Shown: piece by piece, positions 48,292 through 57,403 of the stretch | How the letters are laid out: each line of letters starts with the position of its first letter | Position numbering within the stretch: the first letter of the stretch is position 1 | The notes under the pieces: model-generated | What the model was told of the DNA's origin: nothing | Database searches by the model: none | The model's input: the letters and a program-made list of their open reading frames with translations, nothing else | Assembly: GCF_002094305.1 (NCBI RefSeq) | Contig: NZ_LWTX01000002.1 | Span: forward strand, 248,001 to 312,000 | DNA from: Prescottella equi | GTDB taxonomy: Bacteria > Actinomycetota > Actinomycetes > Mycobacteriales > Mycobacteriaceae | DNA: 64,000 nt | Direction: 5' to 3' | Made by a program: the position numbers and the translations under genes

Positions 48292-50244
48292 ATGACCACG
48301 GGTATCGAACAGCGCGAGTTCCAGACGGAGACTCGCCAGATCCTGGATCTGATGATCCACTCGGTGTACTCCAACAAGGACACCTTCCTCCGTGAGCTCG
48401 TCTCGAACGCGTCCGACGCGCTCGACAAGCTCAAGTTGGAGGCCTACCGCGACAAGGACCTCGAGGCCGACACGTCGGATCTGCACATCGAGCTCGAAGT
48501 GGACGCCGACACGCGCACCCTGACGGTGCGCGACAACGGCATCGGCATGTCCCGCGACGAGGTGATCGACCTGATCGGCACCCTCGCCAAGTCGGGCACC
48601 GCCGAGCTTCGCCGCAAGCTGCGCGAGGCGAAGGACGCGGCGGCGTCGGAGGAGCTGATCGGACAGTTCGGCATCGGCTTCTATTCGACGTTCATGGTCG
48701 CCGACAAGGTCACGCTGCTCACCCGCAAGGCCGGCGAGAAGCACGGCACGCGCTGGGAGTCGAGCGGCGACGCCACGTACACGATCGAGACCGTCGACGA
48801 CGCCCCGCAGGGCACGTCGGTGACGCTGCACCTCAAGCCCGAGGACGTCGAGGATCACCTGTACGACTACGCGTCCGAGCGCAAGCTCCGCGAGATCGTC
48901 AAGCGGTACTCGGACTTCATCGCGTACCCGGTGCGGATGCAGGTGGAGCGTCCGGCACCGAAGACTGACGACGATGCGGACGACGCCGCGCCGAAGACGG
49001 TGGTCGAGACCGAAACCCTCAACTCCATGAAGGCGCTGTGGGCCCGGCCGCGCAGCGAGGTCACCGACGACGAGTACAACGAGTTCTACAAGCACGTCAG
49101 CCACTCGTGGGACGACCCGCTCGAGGTCATCCCGATGAAGGCCGAGGGCACGTTCGAATACCAGGCGCTGCTGTTCATCCCGTCGCACGCCCCGTTCGAC
49201 CTCTTCTCCCGGGAGCACCGCGCGGGCATCCACCTGTACGTCAAGCGGGTGTTCATCATGGACGACTGCGAGGAACTCATGCCCGAGTACCTGCGCTTCG
49301 TCAAGGGCGTGGTGGACGCGCAGGACCTGTCGCTCAACGTCTCTCGCGAGATTCTGCAGCAGGACCGCCAGATCCGGGCGATCCGGCGCCGGCTCACCAA
49401 GAAGGTCCTCACCACGATCAAGGACATGCTCTGGTCCGACGACGAGGCGACCCGCGAGAAGTACCGGACCGTCTGGTCGCAGTTCGGCCGGGTCCTCAAG
49501 GAGGGTCTGCTCTCGGACTTCGACAACCGCGACACCCTGCTCGAGATCTCGTCGTTCCCGTCGACGCACAGCGAGGACGAGCAGACCACGCTCGCGCAGT
49601 ACGTCGAGCGGATGAAGGACGGCCAGGAGCAGATCTACTACCTCACCGGCGAGTCCCGCCAGCAGCTCGAGGCGTCGCCGCACATGGAGGCGTTCCGAGC
49701 CCGCGGCCTCGAGGTGCTGCTCCTCACCGACCCGGTCGACGAGATGTGGGTGACGTCGGTCCCCGAGTTCGACGGCAAGCCGCTGCAGTCGATCGCGAAG
49801 GGTGAGGTGGACCTCGACACCGAGGAGGAGAAGAAGGACGCCGAGGCCAAGCGCGAGGAGCAGGACAAGCAGTTCGCCGACGTTCTCGCCTGGCTCACCT
49901 CGACCCTGGAGGAGCAGGTCAAGCAGGTGCGCCTGTCGACGCGCCTCACCGATTCCCCCGCCTGCATCGTCGGCGACGAGTTCGGCATGACGCCGTCGCT
50001 CGAGCGCATGTACCGGGCGTCGGGCCAGGAGGTCCCGCACTTCAAGCGGATCCTCGAACTCAACCCGACCCACCCGTTGGTGGAGGGGCTGCGCGCCGCG
50101 CACGCCGAACGCGGTGCCGATCCGAGCCTCGCCGAGACCGCCGAATTGCTCTACGGCACCGCCCTTCTCGCGGAGGGCGGCGAGCTGGAGGATCCGGCAC
50201 ACTTCGCGAAAATGCTCGCAAACCGCCTGGCAAGGACCCTCTAG
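48292..50244 (+). CDS. htpG: Hsp90-type molecular chaperone HtpG
   Basis: ATP-dependent chaperone, 650 aa. N-terminal GHKL ATPase domain with LVSNASDALDKLKL, DNGIGMSRDEV, GTLAKSG and GQFGIGFYS; a charged linker about 225-245 (DDDADDAAPKT); middle domain with SLNVSREILQQ; C-terminal dimerisation domain. ATG 48292 gives the canonical HtpG start. A perfect hairpin follows it. Confidence 0.97.
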   Translation: MTTGIEQREFQTETRQILDLMIHSVYSNKDTFLRELVSNASDALDKLKLEAYRDKDLEADTSDLHIELEVDADTRTLTVRDNGIGMSRDEVIDLIGTLAKSGTAELRRKLREAKDAAASEELIGQFGIGFYSTFMVADKVTLLTRKAGEKHGTRWESSGDATYTIETVDDAPQGTSVTLHLKPEDVEDHLYDYASERKLREIVKRYSDFIAYPVRMQVERPAPKTDDDADDAAPKTVVETETLNSMKALWARPRSEVTDDEYNEFYKHVSHSWDDPLEVIPMKAEGTFEYQALLFIPSHAPFDLFSREHRAGIHLYVKRVFIMDDCEELMPEYLRFVKGVVDAQDLSLNVSREILQQDRQIRAIRRRLTKKVLTTIKDMLWSDDEATREKYRTVWSQFGRVLKEGLLSDFDNRDTLLEISSFPSTHSEDEQTTLAQYVERMKDGQEQIYYLTGESRQQLEASPHMEAFRARGLEVLLLTDPVDEMWVTSVPEFDGKPLQSIAKGEVDLDTEEEKKDAEAKREEQDKQFADVLAWLTSTLEEQVKQVRLSTRLTDSPACIVGDEFGMTPSLERMYRASGQEVPHFKRILELNPTHPLVEGLRAAHAERGADPSLAETAELLYGTALLAEGGELEDPAHFAKMLANRLARTL

Positions 50245-50265
50245 ACACGCTCACAAGTTCGACGC

Positions 50266-50297
50266 AGCGCCCGCGGGAGTCACCTCCCGCGGGCGCT
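50266..50297 (+). terminator. terminator after htpG
   Basis: AGCGCCCGCGGGAG (50266-50279) pairs perfectly with CTCCCGCGGGCGCT (50284-50297) across a four-base loop, followed by GTCGTTCG. Confidence 0.8.
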
Positions 50298-50366
50298 GTC
50301 GTTCGCGCCGCACGATCGCACCGAGCGCTGCCCCGCGAAACCGGCCATGAAGCTGCGCGGTGTGCG

Positions 50367-50372
50367 TAGCAT
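50367..50372 (+). promoter_or_regulatory. -10 element upstream of MreB-like gene
   Basis: TAGCAT, 37 bases before GTG 50410; CCCTTCGGGAGGCCGAA provides the ribosome site. Confidence 0.35.
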
Positions 50373-50409
50373 CTAATCCATCTCGTTCGATTCCCTTCGG
50401 GAGGCCGAA

Positions 50410-51399
50410 GTGCGTGGACTTGGCATCGATCTCGGAACTACCAACACTGTCGTCGGGACCCTCGACGGCGGAATCGTCCTGAACGAACCGTCTTTCATGC
50501 TGGTGCGAAACAAGGACCCGCATCGGGCCCTCGTGATAGGCCAGGACGCGCGCAATCTCGTCGGCCGCACCCCGGCAGGGATCTCGCAGGTGCGGCCCAT
50601 GCGCGACGGCGTGATCGTGGACCTGGAGTCGGCCCGGGCTTTCGTCACGGCCGTCATCGAGCAGGTCGCGCCGCACCGCCGCTACGGCCGACGGCAGACG
50701 GCCGTCTTCTCGGCACCCGCCGGGGCCACCCCGCTCGAGCGCCGCGCCCTGCTCGAGGTCGGGCACGAGGCCGGTCTGCGGAAGGTCGGGCTGATCCCCG
50801 AACCTGTGGCGGGGGCGCTCGGGTGCGGCGTCAACCCCCTCGAACCACGGGCGCACCTCGTCGTCAGCGTGGGCGGCGGTGTCTCGGAGGTCACCGCGAT
50901 CTGCTTCGGAGGCGTGATCTCGCACCGCAGTTGCCAACTGGCGGGCGAGGAACTGACCGAGGCGCTGCACCACTACCTGCGCGAAGAACACCAGATCATC
51001 GTCGGCGAACTCACCGCGGAGCGCGCGAAGATGGGCGCCCCCGACCCCGCCGACGAACAATCGCTCGTGGTGGAGGGACTGGACGCCGTCACCGGCCGCG
51101 CCCGGCTGATCTCGCTCGACGTCGAGGAGATCGTGGAGGCGCTGCGACCGACCACGACGGGAATCGTGCAGACACTCACCGCATGCCTGGAAGATCTTCC
51201 CCCGCAAGCGATCAGCGACGTCATGTCCGAGGGCGTTCTGATGATCGGCGGTGGCGCGATGCTCCGCGGGCTGTCCCAGTTGTTCGAGGAGTCGTTCGGC
51301 CTGCCGGTGAAGACGGCCGAACGCCCCCTCACGTGCGTCGCCGAGGGCGCCACCGCCTGCCTCGATCACCCCGAGGTCGTTGCCGCCTACAGCGGCTGA
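50410..51399 (+). CDS. MreB-like actin-family protein
   Basis: A 329-aa actin-fold protein of the MreB/Mbl type. Phosphate-1 motif GIDLGTTNTVVG (about 5-16), PEPVAGALGCGV region, adenosine motif MIGGGAMLRGL (about 278-288). In phosphate-2 the canonical VDIGGGTTEVAVIS reads VSVGGGVSEVTAIC: the conserved Asp is Ser, so ATP hydrolysis may be weak or lost. Mycolic-acid bacteria grow at the poles and most lack MreB, which makes this gene notable. It starts with GTG 50410 and ends directly against the convergent SEDS-PBP fusion gene. Confidence 0.85.
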   Translation: MRGLGIDLGTTNTVVGTLDGGIVLNEPSFMLVRNKDPHRALVIGQDARNLVGRTPAGISQVRPMRDGVIVDLESARAFVTAVIEQVAPHRRYGRRQTAVFSAPAGATPLERRALLEVGHEAGLRKVGLIPEPVAGALGCGVNPLEPRAHLVVSVGGGVSEVTAICFGGVISHRSCQLAGEELTEALHHYLREEHQIIVGELTAERAKMGAPDPADEQSLVVEGLDAVTGRARLISLDVEEIVEALRPTTTGIVQTLTACLEDLPPQAISDVMSEGVLMIGGGAMLRGLSQLFEESFGLPVKTAERPLTCVAEGATACLDHPEVVAAYSG

Positions 51400-54273
51400 T
51401 CACCGGCCGGGTTCCGGCGCCGGTGCCGCAGGCGGGGGGCCCGGGCGCTCCGCGAGGTAGCGCTCGAGGATGGCCTTGACCACCGGACCGGATGTGGCCG
51501 AACCGAACCCGCCGCCGCGAACCAGCGCGGTCACGACGATCTCGGGGGATTCGAAGGGCACCACCGCGGAGAACCAGGCGTTGAGCCCGCCCGGCGCCGA
51601 CGGATCCTCCGCCGTGCCCGTCTTGGCGCCGGCAGTTACCGGCAGCGTGGCCAATTGGCCCGCGGTACCCGCGGTGGCCGAAGCCCGCATTCCGGCGCGG
51701 ACAGGACCGAGCTTGTCGGCGAAGGGAAGCCGCTGCGGCTCGCCCGTCGGAATCGGAGCGCCGTCGCCGGTGGCGTCGGCGGCGGCGAGTTGCGGGGTCA
51801 CGAGCGCGCCGGTCGCGATGCCGGACGTCCAGCGCGCCACCTGCACCGGCGTCGCGATCACGGTGCCCTGGCCGATACCCATCAACAGCGTGGAGCCGGG
51901 ATACCAGGTGCCACCGATGTCGGCGACGTTCTCCGGGGTGCCGAGGAACCCGGCGGATTCGCCGGGCAGGTCGATGCCGGATCGGCTGCCCACACCGAGT
52001 TCGGACGCGGTCCGCGCCATCCGTTCGGGACCGAGGAGTTCCCCGAGCTTGTAGAAGTACACGTTGTCCGACCACTGGATCGCGCCCAACAGTTTGTTCG
52101 GTCCCATCGGTTGCCAGTTCGCGAACGTGTGCCCGCCGTAGCTGTAGGCGGCGCCGGTCTCGATCACCTCTTCCGGGTCCAGGACCTGCTCCTCCTGGTT
52201 CGCCGACGCGACGACGATCTTGAAGGTGGAGCCGGGTGGCGCGGCGGTCTGGTAGGCGTGGTTGAGCATCTTGCCGGGCCCCGCCCCCTCGGTCTGGGCG
52301 GCCAGCGCGACGGCGTCGACGGGGGGACCGTAGACGTTGTTGTCGTACCCGGGCACGCTGGCGAGCGCGAGCACCCCACCGGTGCGCGCGTCCATCACGA
52401 CCGCCGCGCCGAGGTCGCCTCCGCTGCTACGGACCGCCTGGGCCAGCGCGTCCGTCGCCAGCGTCTGCAAGCCGATGTCCAGGTGCAATCGCAGGTCGTG
52501 GCCCGGCACCGGATCGACCCGCTCGGCGGGGCCGACCAGGTTGCCTGCGGGATCGACGTACACACACTGTCTGCCGTCGGTGCCGCGGAGCAGCGCGTCG
52601 TACTGCTTCTCTAGGCCCGCCCGGCCCACCCGCGACCCGAGGGCCAGCTGCGGCCAACGTTCCATGTCCTGCGGATCGCCGACGCCGACATAGCCGAGCA
52701 CCGAGGCGAGCGAGGGTCCGTACGGATAGTGCCGCTTGCCGGAGGGCACGACGAGCACCCCGGGCAGCTTCGCGTCGATGATCCGCCGCGCCTGCTCCGG
52801 GGGCACCCGGCCGACGACGGCCTGCATCTCGCCGTCGCCGCGGGCGCTCAACGTTTCCGCCAGCTCGGCGTCGGGCTCGCCGAGCAGCCCGGCCAGCATG
52901 ATGCGTTCCCCGGAATCGTCCTCGTCGAACATGCGACTGACCACCGATATGGAGTACTCGGGCACGTTGGTCGCCAGCGGCACCCCGTTGCGGTCGAGGA
53001 TCTCGCCGCGCTCGGCGGGCAATCGGATGCACCGGGTCATCTGGGTGTCGCTGAGCGCGCGCAACTCCGGACCGCGGCCACTCTGCAACTGCCACGCGAA
53101 GACCGACATGGCCACGAGGAGCGCGGTGACCGCGAGCGAGCCGGCCGTGACGCCCCGTGGCCGACCGCGGCGAGTCGACGGCTGCGCCCACAGCGGGCGG
53201 CCGACACCGTCGCGGCGCACCGCGAGCACCAGCCCGATCGCCACGAAACCTACGACCGCGACGGTGCCTCCGTAGCTGAACATCGGGAGCGGCATCCCGG
53301 TCTGGGGCAGCACCGACAGGCTCGCCCCGATGGACAGCACCGCGTGGATCCCGAACAGTCCGCCGATTCCCGCGGCCACGAGCGCGGCCTCCCGGGTCCG
53401 GGCGCGGCGCGCGGCGAGCGCGGCCCGCCACGTGATCACCAGGCTGGCCGCGATGACGGCGATACCGGCGAACAGCCCCCACCCGTAGACGACGCTCGCG
53501 AACGCGAGGTCGTGCTCCGCCTCGGGCAGGTATGCCGCCCTCAGGTCGTAGACCGGGTCGCGCGCCAGGCCCCACAGGCCGCCGCTGCCGACCGCGATGT
53601 CGGCCTGCATCGACGCCCAGCCCGACCCGCCCGGGTCGGCGTCGCTGGAGATGAACGTCTGGATCCGTTCGAGCTGGTACGGGCGCAGGAAGAGCACAGC
53701 GATGGGTAGCGCGGCGATCCCCAGCGCGAACAGCGGCATCAGCGGCGCCGCCGGCACCCGGGCCAGGATCAGCATCAACACCGCGATCGCGACGAGCACC
53801 ACGGCACTCGACAGGTCAGGCTGCAGCGCAACGAGCGCGACGACGCCGCCGGCGATCGCCAACGCCGCCGTCAGTCGGCCGACGGTGTAGCCACCGGCGA
53901 GGATGGTCGCGGACACCATCACCAGACCGAGCTTGGCGATCTCCGACGGCTGCACGGTGAACAGGCCGAAATCCAGCCAGCGCTGCGCGCCCTTCACCGC
54001 GACGCCGACGAGCGGCACCGCCGCCAGCATCACGACCGAGACTGCGAGGGTCACCCATCCGAACCGGGCCAGATTGTTCACGCGCATGCGCGAGACGACC
54101 CACATCAATCCGAGTCCGATCACCGTGAAGAAGGCGTGGCGGATGGCCTGCGACGTGAACCCGATGGACACCAGGTTGAGGAGACCGAGAACCGCGAGAA
54201 CGACCGCCGCCGCCACGATCCAGGGGTCGGACTCCCGATCGTGTCCCCGAACCCGGCCGCCGTCCCCACTCAT
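51400..54273 (-). CDS. natural fusion of SEDS glycosyltransferase (RodA/FtsW) and class B penicillin-binding protein
   Basis: A single 957-aa protein. Residues ~17-352 are a SEDS polymerase with the RodA/FtsW landmarks KGAQRWLDFG and QPSEIAKLG (92-116), the catalytic Asp255 in LPEAEHDLAFAS, and MPLPMFSYGGT (327-337). After a short linker and one membrane helix (~374-395) comes a class B PBP: pedestal entry ERGEILDRNGVPLA, and the transpeptidase domain with Ser682-Lys685 (GSTFK), SDN 735-737 and KTG 884-886. So one chain holds both activities that are normally a RodA-PBP2 or FtsW-PBP3 pair. ATG 54273 overlaps the stop of the upstream gene by ATGA. Confidence 0.95.
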   Translation of the reverse strand: MSGDGGRVRGHDRESDPWIVAAAVVLAVLGLLNLVSIGFTSQAIRHAFFTVIGLGLMWVVSRMRVNNLARFGWVTLAVSVVMLAAVPLVGVAVKGAQRWLDFGLFTVQPSEIAKLGLVMVSATILAGGYTVGRLTAALAIAGGVVALVALQPDLSSAVVLVAIAVLMLILARVPAAPLMPLFALGIAALPIAVLFLRPYQLERIQTFISSDADPGGSGWASMQADIAVGSGGLWGLARDPVYDLRAAYLPEAEHDLAFASVVYGWGLFAGIAVIAASLVITWRAALAARRARTREAALVAAGIGGLFGIHAVLSIGASLSVLPQTGMPLPMFSYGGTVAVVGFVAIGLVLAVRRDGVGRPLWAQPSTRRGRPRGVTAGSLAVTALLVAMSVFAWQLQSGRGPELRALSDTQMTRCIRLPAERGEILDRNGVPLATNVPEYSISVVSRMFDEDDSGERIMLAGLLGEPDAELAETLSARGDGEMQAVVGRVPPEQARRIIDAKLPGVLVVPSGKRHYPYGPSLASVLGYVGVGDPQDMERWPQLALGSRVGRAGLEKQYDALLRGTDGRQCVYVDPAGNLVGPAERVDPVPGHDLRLHLDIGLQTLATDALAQAVRSSGGDLGAAVVMDARTGGVLALASVPGYDNNVYGPPVDAVALAAQTEGAGPGKMLNHAYQTAAPPGSTFKIVVASANQEEQVLDPEEVIETGAAYSYGGHTFANWQPMGPNKLLGAIQWSDNVYFYKLGELLGPERMARTASELGVGSRSGIDLPGESAGFLGTPENVADIGGTWYPGSTLLMGIGQGTVIATPVQVARWTSGIATGALVTPQLAAADATGDGAPIPTGEPQRLPFADKLGPVRAGMRASATAGTAGQLATLPVTAGAKTGTAEDPSAPGGLNAWFSAVVPFESPEIVVTALVRGGGFGSATSGPVVKAILERYLAERPGPPPAAPAPEPGR

Positions 54274-55520
54274 CGGCAGACCGCGTTCTCGGCGGGTACG
54301 TACAGCGGCTCCGACGCGGCGACGGCCGGGACGCTCGTGATCGCCGCGACGGCGAGCGCCGGACTGTCCGGAAGGGTGGCCCGGCTCAGGCCGTACACAC
54401 CGTCGCGCCCCGGCTCCGCCGGGATGGTGACGTCGGACCCCTCGCGCACCTCGCCGGTGCAACGGTCGTAGACGTTCAGCTTCCAGGTGACCGCGCCCAC
54501 CGTCGACGGGTCCAGTCGCACGTCCACTCGGACGGCGCAGGGCTTACCGGGACTGCACGAGCCGTCGGCGAAACTTGCTGTGACCCCGGTTATCTGACCT
54601 GACGCGGCCGGGGCACCGGTGTCCACCGCCGCCGGCGCGACCCCGCCTGCGGCCGCCGGGTCCTCGGGTGCGGGTGGCGGCGGCGACACCGGCTCGATGC
54701 GGTTCTGTGCTGACGAGGCGTTCACCGGATGGACCAGCGCGTCCCAGCCCCGACTCAACTGATCCCAGGCGCGGGGAGCCGCGACGGCCGACCCGGCGAG
54801 AACGACGAGCGCGAGCACGGCGTACAGGCCCTGACGCCGGGACGGTCGCCGCCGCCGACTGTGCCAGGGACTCCGCACCGGCGGATACCAACCGGTACCC
54901 GTCACCAGCGATCCGGTCGCCACGGCCGGACCGTTCCGGGTCGCGGACGGGTCGCGCGGCTCCGCGGCCGCCCGGCTGCTCGCCGAGGGCCGGACGGTCG
55001 CCGCCTCGACGAGGTCGGCGATCCGGCGCCGCCGCCGAGCCTCCCCGTCGGGGTCGAGTTCGGGATCGATCACCCGACGAATCCGATGAGACGACTCCTG
55101 GGGATCCACAGTGCCCGAGACTGATTCGCGAAGAAGATCACCGAAGCCCGAACCGCGGCAGTTGGCTGCGATGCCCCGGATCAGATCGACGAGGCCGTCG
55201 TCCACCTCGATACGGGAGGCGACACCGTCGATCGTGAGCCGTCCACCGTCGGACACCGTGACGGCCTCGGGGGACAGCGTTACCGGCCTGCCCCGACGCG
55301 TAGCTGTCAGTTCGACCTGTTCGAGCAGGTCCGCGACCAGTTGCGCGGCCTGCGGCGGCGTCAGGCGGGCCACCGCGAGCAGCGCCGGGAGCGTGATACG
55401 GCCACCGGGGGCGCCGCCACCGCCACTGCCCGCGGCGTCGTCGGACGACTCGGCCGGCTCCGATCCGGACACGGCGGGCCGGCTCCCGCTCGCGTGGACT
55501 CCCAAGGCTGCTTCGTTCAT
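54270..55520 (-). CDS. single-pass membrane protein coupled to the SEDS-PBP fusion
   Basis: A 416-aa protein. The cytoplasmic part (1-225) has a Ser/Gly-rich start and a stretch RITLPALLAVARLTPPQAAQ ... LSPEAVTVSDGGRLTIDG (about 40-100) that recalls the helix and catalytic-loop/DFG region of protein kinase folds without its catalytic residues. A TM segment follows (about 231-248), then a Pro/Ala-rich spacer and an extracytoplasmic domain with four Cys (GSCSPGKPC, DRCTG, NAVCR) probably forming disulfides. No family recognised. The ATGA overlap with the fusion gene suggests a joint complex in cell-wall synthesis. Confidence 0.75.
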   Translation of the reverse strand: MNEAALGVHASGSRPAVSGSEPAESSDDAAGSGGGGAPGGRITLPALLAVARLTPPQAAQLVADLLEQVELTATRRGRPVTLSPEAVTVSDGGRLTIDGVASRIEVDDGLVDLIRGIAANCRGSGFGDLLRESVSGTVDPQESSHRIRRVIDPELDPDGEARRRRRIADLVEAATVRPSASSRAAAEPRDPSATRNGPAVATGSLVTGTGWYPPVRSPWHSRRRRPSRRQGLYAVLALVVLAGSAVAAPRAWDQLSRGWDALVHPVNASSAQNRIEPVSPPPPAPEDPAAAGGVAPAAVDTGAPAASGQITGVTASFADGSCSPGKPCAVRVDVRLDPSTVGAVTWKLNVYDRCTGEVREGSDVTIPAEPGRDGVYGLSRATLPDSPALAVAAITSVPAVAASEPLYVPAENAVCR

Positions 55521-55645
55521 CGCGCATCCCCGAAACGATCTGCCTCCCGCGGGCGGCAACGAACCGGTGCGGGCGGGCGGTGGACTGGGCTGGCCGTGCT
55601 AGTGCTGTCGAAATCCCTTGCGCCTGTTCGAATCCATTTAACTCC

Positions 55646-55673
55646 GATCCCTTCCGCCGAGGGGAGGAATCGA
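55646..55673. other. imperfect hairpin in the 243-base spacer before the FUSC gene
   Basis: CGATCCCTTCC with GGGGAGGAATCG, imperfect. The rest of the spacer (55521-55763) holds a -10-like TAACGT at 55750-55755, eight bases before GTG 55764, and nothing else I recognise. Confidence 0.3.
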
Positions 55674-55763
55674 GAAGGCCACGAGACCCGGATGCACGGT
55701 AGGCGACATTCCCGGTTCGCCTGATTCGATCGCGCCCCCGACCGTTTCGTAACGTAAGGATCC

Positions 55764-57332
55764 GTGTCGATCGAAGCCCCTCCCCCGATTCCCACCCCGG
55801 CGCGGCCCTGGCCCGCGCTGGTGCGCGTGCCGCGGGACGGTCGGCGCTGGCCGGGAACTGCGCGGGCGGCGGTCGCAGTCGCCCTGCCCGGCCTGCTCGG
55901 CATCGCACTCGGTCACGGTCCGGCGGCCGCGACGGCCGCTCTCGGCGCCTTCGCGGTCGTGTACGGGGAGAGCCGTCCGTATCGGGTGCGGTGGCGAGCG
56001 GTCTCGGCCGCGGCCGGAGTGATGGTGGTCGCGGCCACGCTCGGCGCGGTCGTCGGCAGCGCGGTCCACGAAGCGGCGTCCGCCGATGGGTCCGCGTGGT
56101 GGCCCATGGCGCTGGTGCTGACGATGTCGGTATTCGTGGCCGTTGCCGCCTTCGTGGTCGACGCGCTGCGCATCGGCGCGCCGGGCGCCTTCCTTCCGCT
56201 GCTCGCGGTGGAGATCGCGTCGGCCCTCCCGGCGGCCGGCGTTCCCGTCGGTCACGTCGTCGGCTGGACCGCGATCGGGGCGGCCACCGCGGTGGCCGTC
56301 GCCATGTCCGGATGCGTGCTGCGGCCACGGACCCCCGAGCGCGCGGCGGTGGCGTCGGCGATCGCGGCGGTCGACGCCCTCGACCACGACCGGGGATCGG
56401 CGGTGCGACGGCACGCCGCGGTCAAGGCGGTCCACACCGCGTGGCAGTGCCTGCACGACGCCGACCTCGCCGCCCGCGACCATCCCCTCACCGAAGACCT
56501 GCGCACCGCGCAGGACCGCTGCGTCGCCCTGTTGCACGGGAGCACTTCGACGCTCGACGCCGACGGCGAGGACCTGTCTCGGAGCGTTCCCGCTCCCCGG
56601 CCGACGGTCCGATTCCGGCTCGGCCGCGCGGCGCACCTGCGGAGCCGATCGACGCTCATCGTGGTGCGACTGCTCGTCGCCTGCCCGACAGCGGGTGCGG
56701 CCGCGATGCTCCTCGGCGTCGCCCGCCCGGACTGGGCCGTCATCACCGCGGCCATGATCCTGCATCAGGGCCCGGACCGGATCCTGGGGACGTACCGGGC
56801 CGTGCACCGGTTCGCCGGGACCGTCCTGGGCCTGGTGATCCTCGCCGCGCTGACCCCGCTCGACCCGACGGGTGCGGCACTCGTCCTCGTGCTGGCCGCG
56901 TCGATGGCCGGCATCCAGGCGTACCTCGTCCGCAACTACGGGCTGGCGATGGTGTTCATCACGATCCTCGCGCTGCTGCTCGCCGGGCTCGGGTCACCGG
57001 CGGACCTGACGGCGGTGACGCGCGACCGCCTGGTCGAGACGGTGATCGGTGTCGTCGTCGCCGTCGTCGTGCTGTGGGCGGTGCTGCCCGCGTCGTACCG
57101 GCGGATCCTCGACGACGCCGACGCCCGGGTCGACGCGACGATCGGACAGGTCGACGCCGCAGCCGACCCCGCCGAGATTCGGGAGCTGCGACGCGCCCTC
57201 GAGTTCGACCTGCACTCGGCCACGACGGCCGCTCTGGTCGCGGCCCACACCGACGCCGGCTGGACAGAGACGCGGTGGGCGCGCCATCACGCGCTCAACG
57301 AGTCGGGCTATCGGGCCCTGGCCCGCGCCTGA
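55764..57332 (+). CDS. FUSC-family membrane transporter
   Basis: A 522-aa protein with two blocks of hydrophobic segments (about 35-175 and 305-430) around a helical soluble part, the layout of fusaric-acid-resistance/aromatic-acid-exporter-like (FUSC) proteins; GAFAVVYGESRPYRVRWRAV and AVHRFAGTVLGL are typical. It may export a small acid. GTG start with AAGGATCC upstream. It converges with a universal stress gene across a hairpin. Confidence 0.85.
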   Translation: MSIEAPPPIPTPARPWPALVRVPRDGRRWPGTARAAVAVALPGLLGIALGHGPAAATAALGAFAVVYGESRPYRVRWRAVSAAAGVMVVAATLGAVVGSAVHEAASADGSAWWPMALVLTMSVFVAVAAFVVDALRIGAPGAFLPLLAVEIASALPAAGVPVGHVVGWTAIGAATAVAVAMSGCVLRPRTPERAAVASAIAAVDALDHDRGSAVRRHAAVKAVHTAWQCLHDADLAARDHPLTEDLRTAQDRCVALLHGSTSTLDADGEDLSRSVPAPRPTVRFRLGRAAHLRSRSTLIVVRLLVACPTAGAAAMLLGVARPDWAVITAAMILHQGPDRILGTYRAVHRFAGTVLGLVILAALTPLDPTGAALVLVLAASMAGIQAYLVRNYGLAMVFITILALLLAGLGSPADLTAVTRDRLVETVIGVVVAVVVLWAVLPASYRRILDDADARVDATIGQVDAAADPAEIRELRRALEFDLHSATTAALVAAHTDAGWTETRWARHHALNESGYRALARA

Positions 57333-57359
57333 GAGGGTCGAAGACCACACGATTTTCAC

Positions 57360-57387
57360 GGGGCCGCGCGGCGAACCGCACGGCCCC
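57360..57387. terminator. hairpin between FUSC gene and universal stress gene
   Basis: GGGGCCG (57360-57366) pairs with CGGCCCC (57381-57387), between convergent genes. Confidence 0.6.
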
Positions 57388-57403
57388 GGCGAAAAGCTCG
57401 GAT

